The position numbers were made by a program, and so were the translations under genes. Source: Clostridium_AF sediminicola (GTDB lineage Bacteria; Bacillota; Clostridia; Clostridiales; Clostridiaceae). Taken from it: a stretch of 64,000 nucleotides of DNA. Location: NCBI RefSeq assembly GCF_050402865.1, contig NZ_BAABMF010000019.1:26774-90773 (forward strand), read 5' to 3'. The notes beneath the pieces were generated by a model. It worked only from the letters and a program-made list of their open reading frames with translations. It made no database searches and was not told the DNA's origin. Positions 53,705-62,566 of the stretch are shown piece by piece (within the stretch, counting starts at the first letter, position 1; the number at the start of each line of letters is the position of its first letter).

Positions 53705-54430
53705 TTATTTTTTAGTTAATTTCTCATATATTACTTTTTCTAATTCCAAAAATTCTTCATTATAAAAATACCTATCTTCCATTGAAATAGTATTTTCAAT
53801 TTCTTCTTCAACTTTTGTTGGCTTTTGAGATAATATGAAAATTTTATGGCTCAAAAACACCGCTGCTTGTACATCATGAGTGACAAAAATAACTGTTCTC
53901 TTATGGTTTTCCCACATATTAATAAATTTTTTCATTAAATTATATCTAAGTTCCAAATCTAAAGACTTAAAAGGCTCATCCATTAGAAGTATATCTGCTG
54001 GATAGGCGAAAGCTCTTGCCAAAGCTGTTCTTTGCTTCATACCACCACTTAAATTCCGAGGATAATAATCTTTAAATTCTTCTAATTCTACTTCTTTTAG
54101 AAATTCACATATAGTATTTTCATCTCTATCTTTTGATAATTTATTATTTAAAACAAATTCTACATTCTCATATACTGTTTTCCAAGGGATTAATCTTGGG
54201 TCTTGAAACAAATAACTAATTTTTTGATCACCGACTCCAATTATTTCTCCACTATCTTTTTCTATTAAGGATGCAATTATATTTAATATTGTTGTTTTCC
54301 CACATCCAGAAGGACCTAAAATCGAAATAATTCTATTATTAGGTATACTCATATTTAAATCGCTCACTACATATAGATTATCGAACTTTTTATGTATATT
54401 TTTTAAATTCAACAACTTTTTCACATCCAT
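53705..54430 (-). CDS. NitT/TauT-type ABC transporter ATP-binding protein
   Basis: The 241-residue ATPase has Walker A 'ILGPSGCGKTTILNII', Q loop 'YLFQDPRLIPWKTVYENVEF' (RLxPW is typical of the SsuB/TauB/NrtD branch), signature 'RNLSGGMKQRTALARAF', Walker B 'ILLMDEPFKSLDLELR' and 'FVTHDVQAAVFLSHKIFIL'. It drives the permease encoded upstream; the gap is 82 bp. Confidence 0.92.
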   Translation of the reverse strand: MDVKKLLNLKNIHKKFDNLYVVSDLNMSIPNNRIISILGPSGCGKTTILNIIASLIEKDSGEIIGVGDQKISYLFQDPRLIPWKTVYENVEFVLNNKLSKDRDENTICEFLKEVELEEFKDYYPRNLSGGMKQRTALARAFAYPADILLMDEPFKSLDLELRYNLMKKFINMWENHKRTVIFVTHDVQAAVFLSHKIFILSQKPTKVEEEIENTISMEDRYFYNEEFLELEKVIYEKLTKK

Positions 54431-54512
54431 TTTTTTATTGAAAGGCTCTGTATTTTTTTAAACTCTGTTCTAAGATATTATGACGCAATATTTATAAATT
54501 GATGTCAATACC

Positions 54513-55289
54513 CTAAAACTTATTTTGTGGTTTAACCATCTTGCTAATAAGAAAATCAAAAAAAGTTGCAATAACTATTAAAATGATTGCCCAAGCAAAA
54601 ACACCACTCATTTCTAAATTTATTTTCTCAATAAATAAATTTGTGCCCATTGCATATGAAGGTTGTCCCATAACCTCTGCTGAAATCATAACCTTAAAAT
54701 TCAATCCAAGCGCAGCATTAATTCCTGCAAATAAATAGTTTCGGATTGAAGGAATATAAATATTTCTTATAATATGATTATTACTAACTTCGTATATCTG
54801 AGCCATTTCTATCAACTTCACATCAACATTTTTAAAACCTTCCATTACGTTGCTATATAAAATTGGGAATACTACTATAAATCCAATAAAAATAGGTGAC
54901 TTTTCTCCCCCAAGCCAAATTAAAGCTAATAGTATTATTGCCATTGTTGGAGTACTTCTTATAATAGAAACTATAGGATTAATAATCAAATAAATCCTTT
55001 TATAAACCGAAGAAAGTATTCCAAAGGATAATGCCAATATTAAGGATAGAAAAAAGCTTAACAGCGTTCTAAATATCGTACTGAATACAATAATTGCAAA
55101 ATCTTTTTCCTTAATAATTTCAATCATTCTTAATAACGTCTTTTCAGGAGAAGGAATAATTATATCCTTCCCCACTATAACTGATGTTATTTTCCATAGT
55201 ATTATTGTGCCTAAGAAAACTAATAATGAAAAAATCTTATCTTTAAATTTTTTATAAAAAAAATTATTTTTCGAGATAGAATCCTTCAT
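54513..55289 (-). CDS. NitT/TauT-type ABC transporter permease
   Basis: The 258-residue permease has six helices and the family loop 'EMAQIYEVSNNHIIRNIYIPSIRNYLFAGINAALGLNFKVMISAEVMG', diagnostic of the SsuC/TauC/NrtB branch. Its start overlaps the binding-protein gene by 26 bp, showing translational coupling. Confidence 0.92.
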   Translation of the reverse strand: MKDSISKNNFFYKKFKDKIFSLLVFLGTIILWKITSVIVGKDIIIPSPEKTLLRMIEIIKEKDFAIIVFSTIFRTLLSFFLSLILALSFGILSSVYKRIYLIINPIVSIIRSTPTMAIILLALIWLGGEKSPIFIGFIVVFPILYSNVMEGFKNVDVKLIEMAQIYEVSNNHIIRNIYIPSIRNYLFAGINAALGLNFKVMISAEVMGQPSYAMGTNLFIEKINLEMSGVFAWAIILIVIATFFDFLISKMVKPQNKF

Positions 55290-56307
55290 CTGGCAACTTT
55301 CCCCCTATAGAATCTTTAGAAAAGTCCATTAATATATTCAAATATTTTTCTATATCAACTTTAACATCTTCGGCATCCTTATATTTAATGTTTGATCCAG
55401 GTAAAGATTTTTCAACTACTTTACCATCAATACTTGTCACTAATTCATTATAGTAAATACCTGCAGTACTAGAATCTTTTTCTAGCCATTGAACACTATT
55501 TTCAAATTCTTGTATGAAATTTTCCACAAATTCTTTGTTTTCTTCCACAAGTTTAGTCTTTACAATAAGTGAAGCCTGTGGATATCCAAGTTTAGATCCA
55601 TTCTGCTTATTCCACTCCTCTTGTAAATCCATAATTAATTCTGTTTCTGTTTTTTTGCTTTTAACTATTGTTAGCATTGGTTCAGGCATTATAGTTAAAT
55701 TACTTTTTCCTGCAATATAGTTTGAAGCTAACTCAGAACCACCACTTAAATAAGTTAATTTAACGTCATTATCAGGATCAATACCATTAGCTTCTAGTAG
55801 ATGTCTAAACAGGATATCCGGTGTTAAGCCTTTACCAATAGTATAAATTTCTTTACCCTTCAATTCGTTTAAATCATTAATTTTCTCATTACCAATAAGA
55901 TAAAGATTTCCCCATACAACTGGAGCAGCAAGGGTATACTCAATACCTTTATTATATAATTTTGCTGCTAGATTCGTAGGCACAACAGCAAAATCAGCTT
56001 CTTTTGATACCAATTTAGCTTGTAGTTCATCTGTTGTAAGTGTCATAGTATATTTAATGTTTGCATTATCAATCTTAGGATTTTCCTTAAACATCTTAAC
56101 CATGCTTATTGTAGGACTCCCTGCTGGCGAAACCACTTGAACCTCCAATGGATCCTTTACCGAATCTTCAGTATCATTTTCTGATGCCTTATTAGAATTT
56201 CCTTCATTTATAACATTTGAATTATTCTTTCCTGAGTTTTGTCCACAAGCAACAAAAACTGCCAATGATAAAACCAAACTCAATAAAATTAAAATTTTAC
56301 TTTTCAT
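55264..56307 (-). CDS. NitT/TauT-type ABC transporter substrate-binding lipoprotein
   Basis: The 347-residue protein has a lipoprotein signal ending 'LAVFVACGQ', a Ser/Asn-rich linker, then 'LEVQVVSPAGSPTISMVKMFKENP', 'LQAKLVSKEADFAVVPTNLAAKLYNKG' and 'LNELKGKEIYTIGKGLTPDILFRHLLEANG', the pattern of NMT1/SsuA-type receptors. Members bind sulfonates, nitrate, pyrimidines or sulfate esters. It is divergent from the anSME gene, which favours a sulfur ester or sulfonate; this is inference only. TATAAT with TTGTAA at 16 bp lies just upstream. Confidence 0.9.
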   Translation of the reverse strand: MKSKILILLSLVLSLAVFVACGQNSGKNNSNVINEGNSNKASENDTEDSVKDPLEVQVVSPAGSPTISMVKMFKENPKIDNANIKYTMTLTTDELQAKLVSKEADFAVVPTNLAAKLYNKGIEYTLAAPVVWGNLYLIGNEKINDLNELKGKEIYTIGKGLTPDILFRHLLEANGIDPDNDVKLTYLSGGSELASNYIAGKSNLTIMPEPMLTIVKSKKTETELIMDLQEEWNKQNGSKLGYPQASLIVKTKLVEENKEFVENFIQEFENSVQWLEKDSSTAGIYYNELVTSIDGKVVEKSLPGSNIKYKDAEDVKVDIEKYLNILMDFSKDSIGGKLPDEGFYLEK

Positions 56308-56417
56308 AATTCCCCTCCATTCTATTTACTATTATAGATTCATTTCTAAAAATTACAAGCTTTTCATAAATAAGAAGTGGTTTTTACTCCTAATCAATTT
56401 TTATATCTTTGTACTTC

Positions 56418-56445
56418 TTGCCATTTTGGTTAATAGTGTTATAAT
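56418..56445 (+). promoter_or_regulatory. Promoter of the anSME gene
   Basis: TTGCCA (56418-56423), a 16-bp spacer and TATAAT (56440-56445) lie 39 bp before the start codon. Confidence 0.6.
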
Positions 56446-56484
56446 TAAATAAATGTAAAAAATAAACTAGAAAAGAGGGCTATT

Positions 56485-57603
56485 GTGAAAAGACCTATTA
56501 GTTTTTTAATAAAACCTGCTTCAAGTCTATGTAATCTGCAATGTAAATATTGTTTCTACCATTCTTTATCTGATAACAGAGAAAAAAAATCCTATGGTAT
56601 AATGTCATATGATACTCTTGAAAACTTAGTAAAAAAAGCTCTTTCATACGATACAAATAGTGTTACTTTCGCTTTTCAAGGGGGAGAACCGACCCTTGCT
56701 GGTTTAGAGTTTTTTAAAGAATTTATAAAATTAGAAAAAAAATATAATTCTAATAATATAAAAATAAGCCATGCTATTCAAACTAATGGAATTATAATTG
56801 ATGAAAATTGGGCAAGATTTCTACACGATAATAATTTTTTAGTTGGAGTATCCTTAGATGGTTATAAAGAAATTCATGATTTAAATAGAGTGTATGATAA
56901 CAATAAAGGATCTTTTAAGAGAGTTATGGAATCAATTGCTTTATTCAATAAATTTAAAGTAGAATATAATATTTTAGTTGTTGTTAATGCTATTACAGCA
57001 CGTCATGCAAATAAAATATATAAGTTCTTTAAAAAGAATAACTTTAAATACCTTCAATTTATCCCTTGTCTAGACCCTTTAGGAGAAGAACAAGGACAAC
57101 ATAATTTTTCTTTAACTCCAAAAGCTTTTGGTAAATTTTTAATTGATTTATTCGATAATTGGTATAAAGATGTCATGAACAAAGACTTTATAAGTATCCG
57201 TTACTTTGATAATCTTCTTGGTATGATCATGGGGTACCCACCAGAATCCTGTGATATGAATGGAACTTGTTCTTGTCAGATGGTAGTAGAAGCAGATGGT
57301 AGTGTTTACCCATGTGATTTTTATGTTATTGACCAATGGAAATCAGGAGCTATAAATGAAAATAACATTGATGAAATCTTATCTGCTGATACCGGTAAGA
57401 GGTTTATAGAAGTTTCTAGATATGTACATCCTAAATGTAGACAATGTCAATGGCTAAGGATTTGTAGAGGAGGATGTCGAAGAAATAGAGAACCTTTTGT
57501 AGATGAAAAACCAGGCTTAAGCTATTTTTGTGAATCATACGATGCTTTTTTTCAACATTCAATGCAGAAACTTGTTAATGTAGCTAAAAACTTAAACAAT
57601 TGA
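56485..57603 (+). CDS. Anaerobic sulfatase-maturating enzyme (radical SAM, SPASM)
   Basis: The 372-residue enzyme oxidises the Cys or Ser of a sulfatase to formylglycine. It has the radical-SAM triad 'CNLQCKYCFYHSLSDN' (Cys16, 20, 23), 'FAFQGGEPTLAGLEFF' (GGE-type SAM site), the SPASM Cys set 'CDMNGTCSCQMVVEADGSVYPCDFYVI' with the catalytic Asp278 after Cys277, and 'CRQCQWLRICRGGCRRNRE'. Length and motif order match the C. perfringens enzyme. The likely client is the cytoplasmic sulfatase at 15200 with its CxPSR site. GTG start after AGAGGG. The stop codon TGA is the start of a repeat (TTGACAG). Confidence 0.95.
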   Translation: MKRPISFLIKPASSLCNLQCKYCFYHSLSDNREKKSYGIMSYDTLENLVKKALSYDTNSVTFAFQGGEPTLAGLEFFKEFIKLEKKYNSNNIKISHAIQTNGIIIDENWARFLHDNNFLVGVSLDGYKEIHDLNRVYDNNKGSFKRVMESIALFNKFKVEYNILVVVNAITARHANKIYKFFKKNNFKYLQFIPCLDPLGEEQGQHNFSLTPKAFGKFLIDLFDNWYKDVMNKDFISIRYFDNLLGMIMGYPPESCDMNGTCSCQMVVEADGSVYPCDFYVIDQWKSGAINENNIDEILSADTGKRFIEVSRYVHPKCRQCQWLRICRGGCRRNREPFVDEKPGLSYFCESYDAFFQHSMQKLVNVAKNLNN

Positions 57604-57712
57604 CAGTTTACAGTGTTCAGTTGACAGTAAAGGTAATTTTCTTTCAGAAAATCTTTTTATAAAATCTTAAGTTTACGAAAGATTTCCTTTACTGTAAACT
57701 GTAAACTATAGA
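57598..57712. repeat. Modular hairpin repeat, short copy
   Basis: It begins at the anSME stop codon with TTGACAGTTTACAG, has the ATTTTCTTTCAGAAAAT hairpin and ends with CCTTTACTGTAAACTG, the same terminal iterations as the copy at 26063, but lacks the central stem-loops. Confidence 0.68.
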
Positions 57713-57804
57713 CAAACTACTTTAACTAGAATCTAAACAAGTCCAAAACTCATTGAAGCCTGAGCTTTTGTACATGTTTAGATTAAGTTTACGTAAGGTT
57801 TGTC
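57709..57804. repeat. 96-bp inverted-repeat element next to glnQ-like gene
   Basis: AGACAAAC (57709-57716) and GTTTGTCT (57797-57804) enclose a strong hairpin (57732-57784) with AATCTAAACAAG arms. The core resembles the nested element at 52752. It ends directly before the stop codon of the next gene. Confidence 0.62.
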
Positions 57805-57805
57805 T

Positions 57806-58531
57806 TTAATAAAGTACTTTACTCAAAAATTCTTGTGTTCTATCATTCTGTGGATTATTAAAAATCTGTTCTGGAGTTCCTTCTTCCTGAATTATTCCTT
57901 CATCCATGAATATTACTCTATCTGCTACTTCTCTAGCAAATCCCATTTCATGTGTTACTACAACCATCGTCATTCCTTCTGCCGCTAGCTCTTTCATAAC
58001 TTTCAGAACTTCACCAACCATCTCAGGATCAAGTGCAGACGTAGGTTCATCAAATAGCATAACATCTGGTTCCATAGCTAATGCTCTTACTATAGCTATT
58101 CTTTGCTTCTGTCCGCCAGATAATTGCTTAGGAAAACTACTTGCTTTATCTGAAAGATTTATTCTCTCAAGAAGTTCCATAGCTTTTTTCTTAGCATTTT
58201 CCTTAGAAACATTTTTTGTTTTCATTGGAGACAACATTATATTATCTAAAACACTCATATGTGGGAAAAGGTTAAATTGTTGAAACACCATTCCCATTTT
58301 TTGTCTTAATCTATTTATATCTTGTTCTTTATCAGTAATAGATATTCCTTCGAAGACTATTTCTCCTTCAGTTGGTTCTTCTAATAAATTCAAACATCTT
58401 AAAAAAGTGCTTTTTCCTGATCCTGAAGGTCCAATAACAACAACAACCTCACCTTTAGATATATGTGAATCTATTCCTTTGAGAACATGAAGGTTACCAA
58501 ATTTTTTATGTAATCCAGAAACTTTAATCAT
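57806..58531 (-). CDS. Polar amino-acid ABC transporter ATP-binding protein (GlnQ/ArtP-like)
   Basis: The 241-residue ATPase has Walker A 'VIGPSGSGKSTFLRCLNLLEEPT', Q loop 'GMVFQQFNLFPHMSVLDNIML', signature 'KQLSGGQKQRIAIVRALAMEP', Walker B 'VMLFDEPTSALDPEMVGEVL' and 'VVTHEMGFAREVADRVIFMDEG'. It overlaps the permease gene by 8 bp. Confidence 0.96.
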   Translation of the reverse strand: MIKVSGLHKKFGNLHVLKGIDSHISKGEVVVVIGPSGSGKSTFLRCLNLLEEPTEGEIVFEGISITDKEQDINRLRQKMGMVFQQFNLFPHMSVLDNIMLSPMKTKNVSKENAKKKAMELLERINLSDKASSFPKQLSGGQKQRIAIVRALAMEPDVMLFDEPTSALDPEMVGEVLKVMKELAAEGMTMVVVTHEMGFAREVADRVIFMDEGIIQEEGTPEQIFNNPQNDRTQEFLSKVLY

Positions 58532-59198
58532 TTGCCTTCAATCTCCTTTCCATAAAACTTACTAATTTAGAAATAATGAATGTAAATACAAGATATATTA
58601 TAGCTGCACCTGTCAAAAACCCAACATAATCATAAAATTTAGCACCTAAAATCTTTGCAGAGTTCATTAATTCTCTTCCTCCAATAGCAGAAACCAATGA
58701 AGTATCTTTTAATAATACTATTGCCTCATTGCCAAGTGGTGGTATTACATTTCTAAATGCTTGAGGTAATATAATGTACCTCATAGCTTGATTGTGAGTA
58801 AGTCCTAAAGAACGAGCTGCTTCCATTTGTCCTTTATCTATAGATTGAATTCCTGAACGAATAATTTCAGCAACATAAGCTGCACTATTTATTCCAATAC
58901 CAACCGTTCCAGCTGTAATTGGATCTAAAGACATAGGCGAACCTGTGAATAATTTTGCTATTTGAGGAATCCCAACAAAAATAAATAATATTTGTAATAG
59001 CATTGGAGTTCCTCGAATTATTGTCAAATAAACTCCTGCTATACTTTTAGCAATCTTATTTTTAGATATTCTAGCCATTCCTAATATCATACCTAGTAAA
59101 AGGCCAATTACTAAAGCTCCCAATGTCATTTGAATTGTAATAGCAGATCCTTTAATTAAAAAGTTTCTATATTCCCAAACATTCAAAAATACTTCCAA
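58524..59198 (-). CDS. Polar amino-acid ABC transporter permease (HisM/GlnP-like)
   Basis: The 224-residue permease has 'SAITIQMTLGALVIGLLLGMILG', 'YLTIIRGTPMLLQILFIFVGIPQ', 'YVAEIIRSGIQSIDKGQMEAARSLGLTHNQAMRYIILPQAFRNVIPPLGNE' (EAA loop), all hallmarks of the HAAT/PAAT family. One permease gene suggests a homodimer. Confidence 0.95.
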   Translation of the reverse strand: MEVFLNVWEYRNFLIKGSAITIQMTLGALVIGLLLGMILGMARISKNKIAKSIAGVYLTIIRGTPMLLQILFIFVGIPQIAKLFTGSPMSLDPITAGTVGIGINSAAYVAEIIRSGIQSIDKGQMEAARSLGLTHNQAMRYIILPQAFRNVIPPLGNEAIVLLKDTSLVSAIGGRELMNSAKILGAKFYDYVGFLTGAAIIYLVFTFIISKLVSFMERRLKAND

Positions 59199-59218
59199 AA
59201 TATTTCCCCCTATACCTG

Positions 59219-59245
59219 AAAAATGGGCAATTAGAATAATTGCCC
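59219..59245 (-). terminator. Hairpin between binding-protein and permease genes
   Basis: GGGCAATTA pairs with TAATTGCCC (59225-59233 with 59237-59245), followed by five T on the minus strand. It would attenuate permease and ATPase expression relative to the binding protein. Confidence 0.7.
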
Positions 59246-59294
59246 TTTAAAACCATTTAATTATACTTTATATACAATAATCTTTCAATGGTAA

Positions 59295-60089
59295 TTATTG
59301 TACTTTCCATTTTTCTTTTAATGTATCTATTGTTCCATCTTCTTTTAATTCTTTAATTGCCTTATTTATCTCTTCAATTAATTTATCATTTCCTTTTTTT
59401 GTAGCTATTGCAGTATCTTCAATAGTTAATGGTTCTCCCACTATAATAAAACTATCATCATTATTTAAATATTCATTTGCAACTGAAATATCTGCAACAG
59501 TAGCTTTTACACTATTATTTTTAACCATAACAAATGCAACATTAAAATCATCAAGTTCAAGAATTTCAGCACCTTCAATTTCTTTTGCTGCTTCAGCACA
59601 TGTAGAACCTATTCCAACTGCAACTTGCTCTCCGTTTAAATCTTCTGCTGATTTTATTCCTGAATCTTTAGTTGTAACAATTACTTGACCGCCTGAAAGA
59701 TATGGATCGGACATATTAACACTTTCTAAACGCTCAGGTGTAATTGAAAATCCTGAACACCCAACATCAACTTGACCAGATTTTACTGATTCAACAATAG
59801 TTTCGAAACTCATTTCTTTAAGCTCTATTTCTACTCCAATTTTTTCACCTATCTTATTTAAAAGATCAATATCAAATCCAACAGTTTCACCTGTTTTTTC
59901 ATCTATAGTTTCAAATGGTGGATAGTCTGGACTGTTTCCAACAGTTAAAACACCTTTTTCAACAATTGTATCAAAAGCAGTTTTTTCTACACCATCACCT
60001 GACGAATCTTTTTTACTTGAACATCCTGCTATACTTACTAACATCACAGAAGTCATCAATACCATTAAACCTTTTTTTAATTTATTCAT
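59295..60089 (-). CDS. Polar amino-acid-binding lipoprotein
   Basis: The 264-residue family-3 receptor has a lipoprotein signal ending 'VSIAGCSS', then 'GVLTVGNSPDYPPFETIDEKTGETVGFDIDLLNKIGEKIGVEIELKEMSFE' and 'SGQVDVGCSGFSITPERLESVNMSDPYLSGGQVIV', a standard arginine/glutamine/histidine-type pattern. The ARG-box-like promoter suggests arginine. First gene of the operon. Confidence 0.94.
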   Translation of the reverse strand: MNKLKKGLMVLMTSVMLVSIAGCSSKKDSSGDGVEKTAFDTIVEKGVLTVGNSPDYPPFETIDEKTGETVGFDIDLLNKIGEKIGVEIELKEMSFETIVESVKSGQVDVGCSGFSITPERLESVNMSDPYLSGGQVIVTTKDSGIKSAEDLNGEQVAVGIGSTCAEAAKEIEGAEILELDDFNVAFVMVKNNSVKATVADISVANEYLNNDDSFIIVGEPLTIEDTAIATKKGNDKLIEEINKAIKELKEDGTIDTLKEKWKVQ

Positions 60090-60126
60090 TATAATTTCCC
60101 CCTAAATCATCTTTAATTCATTAATT

Positions 60127-60155
60127 ATTATACATCCAATTGCATATTCATGCAA
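60127..60155 (-). promoter_or_regulatory. Promoter of the amino-acid ABC operon with ARG-box-like operator
   Basis: On the minus strand TTGCAT (60150-60155), 17 bp and TATAAT (60127-60132). The inverted repeat TTGCAT-N4-ATGCAA (60140-60155) overlaps the -35 and fits the ArgR core TGNATWWWWATNCA with one mismatch. Confidence 0.6.
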
Positions 60156-60232
60156 GAGGAAATCCAATGTTTTTTCAACAAGTTTAAAGGGAATTATTGT
60201 AATTGTATAATTCAACTACTTATAACTAATAG

Positions 60233-60622
60233 TTAAATTATACAATCTTTTATTAATTTTTTTATAAACAATTTATCTGCTTCTAAAAAATCATATTTTA
60301 ATATTTCATCTCTATTAACAAAAACAATATCATCATGAACATTCAATTTTATTTCACCAGATATATGTTTTATGTAATATGCTAATAAGTGAATATCTCC
60401 TTTTGAATAAGAAAATTTATTTTCATCAAAAAAATCCCCAACTTCTATATCTATACAAAGCTCTTCTTTTATCTCTCTAGTCAAGCATTCTTCAGGAGTT
60501 TCTCCTTCTTCAAATTTTCCACCTGGAAATTCCCATTTACCTCCAAATCTATCTTCTTTTTCTCTTTTTGCTATCATAACTTTATTATCTTTTATTAGTA
60601 TTGCAGCTGTAGCTTTCTTCAT
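60233..60622 (-). CDS. Nudix hydrolase (MutT/8-oxo-dGTPase-like)
   Basis: The 129-residue protein has the Nudix box running from 'GGKFEEGETPEECLTREIKE' into 'EL' (about 36-58), matching GX5EX7REUXEE. 'KATAAILIKDNKVMIAKREKEDRFGGKWEFPGG' before it is the MutT-type start, so cleansing of oxidised dGTP is the likely role. Strong ribosome site (GGGAGG). Confidence 0.92.
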   Translation of the reverse strand: MKKATAAILIKDNKVMIAKREKEDRFGGKWEFPGGKFEEGETPEECLTREIKEELCIDIEVGDFFDENKFSYSKGDIHLLAYYIKHISGEIKLNVHDDIVFVNRDEILKYDFLEADKLFIKKLIKDCII

Positions 60623-60712
60623 GTATACCTCCCTAAAAGCGCTTTTGATAACTCAGAATTACTCATTTTATTTTTATTATAATCTTTATTAAACTTCAAA
60701 ACAATAAAATAA

Positions 60713-60736
60713 GAACCGAAATATATTCGATTCCTA
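60713..60736 (-). terminator. Terminator of the PadR-DUF1700-DUF4097 operon
   Basis: GAACCGAA (60713-60720) pairs with TTCGATTC (60726-60733, one wobble); TTATTTTATTG follows on the minus strand. Confidence 0.6.
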
Positions 60737-60742
60737 TTTTGA

Positions 60743-61636
60743 TTATTTTTCTAATAATCTTAAGTTGCCCGAAACTGTTTCTACATTGATTTTATTATTT
60801 CCACTTCCGACTATGCCTTCGATTAAAGTTTTTTTGGAAGAATCTAATTTTATTGGATAATCATTTTTTATATCTCCTGATACGGTTTCATAAATTAGTT
60901 CAAAATTAGGTTGAGATGGCAATTTGATTTCAACATCTCCTGACACAGTATCAAAATCAATATCATTTAAAAATTCTTCGAATCCAATACTCAAATCGCC
61001 TGATACTGTTTCCCCTTCAATATCTCCAACGAACTGAGAAATATTAATCTTAGAAGATGTTCCTTCTATTCTTGTTTTATTTGTTATCAAATTATCCATA
61101 TCTAAATCTCCAGAAACTGCACTAAACTTAAATTCATTAAGTTCTATTTTTTCAGCTTCTAACTCTCCAGAAACTGTATCTACGCTAATATCTTCTCTGT
61201 ATTTTTCTGGTAAATAAATATCTAGAACAGCATCATTTTTAATAGAAACAAGACCTAAAACAACTTTTGGATATTTAATTTCAAATTTTATTGTATTTCC
61301 AGTTTTGTCTCCTTGTAGATAAGGAGCTTTTTTTAATGTTCCAACATATTTTCCATGATAATGTGCTCTTACAGAATCCTCTTTAGTTATTATAATATTA
61401 ATATCACTACTAACTGTTTTAATTGTTATTTTACTAACATCATTAATAGCAAAGTTTTCTTCATCATTTATATTTTCTGAGTACTTTTTATTTATATTAC
61501 TGTCCAGATCTTCTATGTCCCAATTTCCAGAAAATTTATCTCTCTGATTATATAATGAAATTCCTGCAATTAAAAAAGCACAAAACACAACAATAGAAAT
61601 CCACATTACAATTTTTTTCATGTTAAATTTATTCAT
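60743..61636 (-). CDS. DUF4097-family membrane-anchored beta-solenoid protein
   Basis: The 297-residue protein has a membrane helix (about 8-27) and then a repetitive beta domain in which the motif T/S-V-S-G-D/E/N recurs about every 20-28 residues ('DTVSGELEAEK', 'SAVSGDLDMDN', 'ETVSGDLSIGF', 'DTVSGDVEIKL', 'ETVSGDIKNDY', 'ETVSGNLRLLE'). This is the DUF4097 right-handed beta-helix type. It starts one base after the DUF1700 stop. Members are thought to work with PadR regulators in envelope stress; function not established. Confidence 0.88.
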   Translation of the reverse strand: MNKFNMKKIVMWISIVVFCAFLIAGISLYNQRDKFSGNWDIEDLDSNINKKYSENINDEENFAINDVSKITIKTVSSDINIIITKEDSVRAHYHGKYVGTLKKAPYLQGDKTGNTIKFEIKYPKVVLGLVSIKNDAVLDIYLPEKYREDISVDTVSGELEAEKIELNEFKFSAVSGDLDMDNLITNKTRIEGTSSKINISQFVGDIEGETVSGDLSIGFEEFLNDIDFDTVSGDVEIKLPSQPNFELIYETVSGDIKNDYPIKLDSSKKTLIEGIVGSGNNKINVETVSGNLRLLEK

Positions 61637-62224
61637 TTATTTATCTCCTTTAATTATTTTTAAATTAGCCTTCAAATACTTTAACATAACTTTGAAAAAG
61701 CCTAAAGTTATATAATAGTCTCCTATTCCAATTAAAACACCCAAACCTGCAAATCCAATACCTAAAGAAAAGATAGATAAAAAACTTAATTGTGATACAT
61801 TTCCTAAACTTATCATACTTCCTACTGATATATCCCAAAATGCAGAAATAAATATTATAAGACCAGAAATTGTAAACCCTATAGAAACTGCATACAACCC
61901 TATCAGAACACCAATCAACCCCAAAAATGGTCCTAAAACAAAAATTATATTAAATAGCCCAAGTGCTACTGATGCAAAAACAGCTCTTAATACATTAGTT
62001 GTACTTTTATCATCTTCAGCCTTATCAATATAATAAGTAGCCTTTAATTGTTTAGCAATTACGTTAGGACTACCAAGTGATTTCACAATATCTTCTTCAT
62101 TTCTTCCTTTTTCTAATCCTACTACAAAATGCTCCTCATAGTCAGATAAAATTTCATTTCTTTCATTTTCAGGAATTTCGATTAAATACTTCTTCAACAT
62201 AAATAAAAAATTATCTTTATTCAC
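61637..62224 (-). CDS. DUF1700 (HAAS-domain) membrane protein
   Basis: The 195-residue protein has the N-terminal HAAS domain 'LFMLKKYLIEIPENERNEILSDYEEHFVVGLEKGRNEEDIVKSLGSPNVIAKQLKA' followed by four to five membrane helices. It overlaps the PadR gene by 8 bp and adjoins the DUF4097 gene, the usual three-gene set of many Firmicutes. Confidence 0.9.
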   Translation of the reverse strand: MNKDNFLFMLKKYLIEIPENERNEILSDYEEHFVVGLEKGRNEEDIVKSLGSPNVIAKQLKATYYIDKAEDDKSTTNVLRAVFASVALGLFNIIFVLGPFLGLIGVLIGLYAVSIGFTISGLIIFISAFWDISVGSMISLGNVSQLSFLSIFSLGIGFAGLGVLIGIGDYYITLGFFKVMLKYLKANLKIIKGDK

Positions 62225-62540
62225 CTAAATCATCCCCTTTCAAAAATCTATCTACCTTTTTTGTAAACTGAAACCATTCATCTTCAAGTTCATCTTTAGT
62301 TTTTATTCCTTCTGGAGTTAATTTATAATATTTTCTTGGAGGTCCTTCTGTCGACTCCATCAAGTACGTAGTCACATACCCATCTTTTTTCAACCTCCTC
62401 AATAAAGGATATATTGTTCCTTCTGAAATTGAAATATTTTGTGAAATTTCGTTTATTAATTCATATCCATAGCAATCTCTTCTATCTAGCAAGGACAGAA
62501 CACATAATTCTAATACACCTTTTTTAAATTGAATATTCAT
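62217..62540 (-). CDS. PadR-family transcriptional regulator
   Basis: The 107-residue winged-helix repressor has 'FKKGVLELCVLSLLDRRDCYGYELINEISQNISISEGTIYPLLRRLKKDGYVTTYLMESTEGPPRKYYKLTPEG', a full PadR domain, and a short C-terminal helix for dimerisation. It probably represses its own operon through the palindrome over the promoter -10 box. Confidence 0.95.
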   Translation of the reverse strand: MNIQFKKGVLELCVLSLLDRRDCYGYELINEISQNISISEGTIYPLLRRLKKDGYVTTYLMESTEGPPRKYYKLTPEGIKTKDELEDEWFQFTKKVDRFLKGDDLGE

Positions 62541-62566
62541 AAGTTCACCTCATAATTATTTCTTTA

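Noticed and set aside
57148..57336. Minus-strand frame inside anSME, and similar frames inside other genes
   Set aside because: These are antisense shadows of well-supported genes without ribosome sites or homology.
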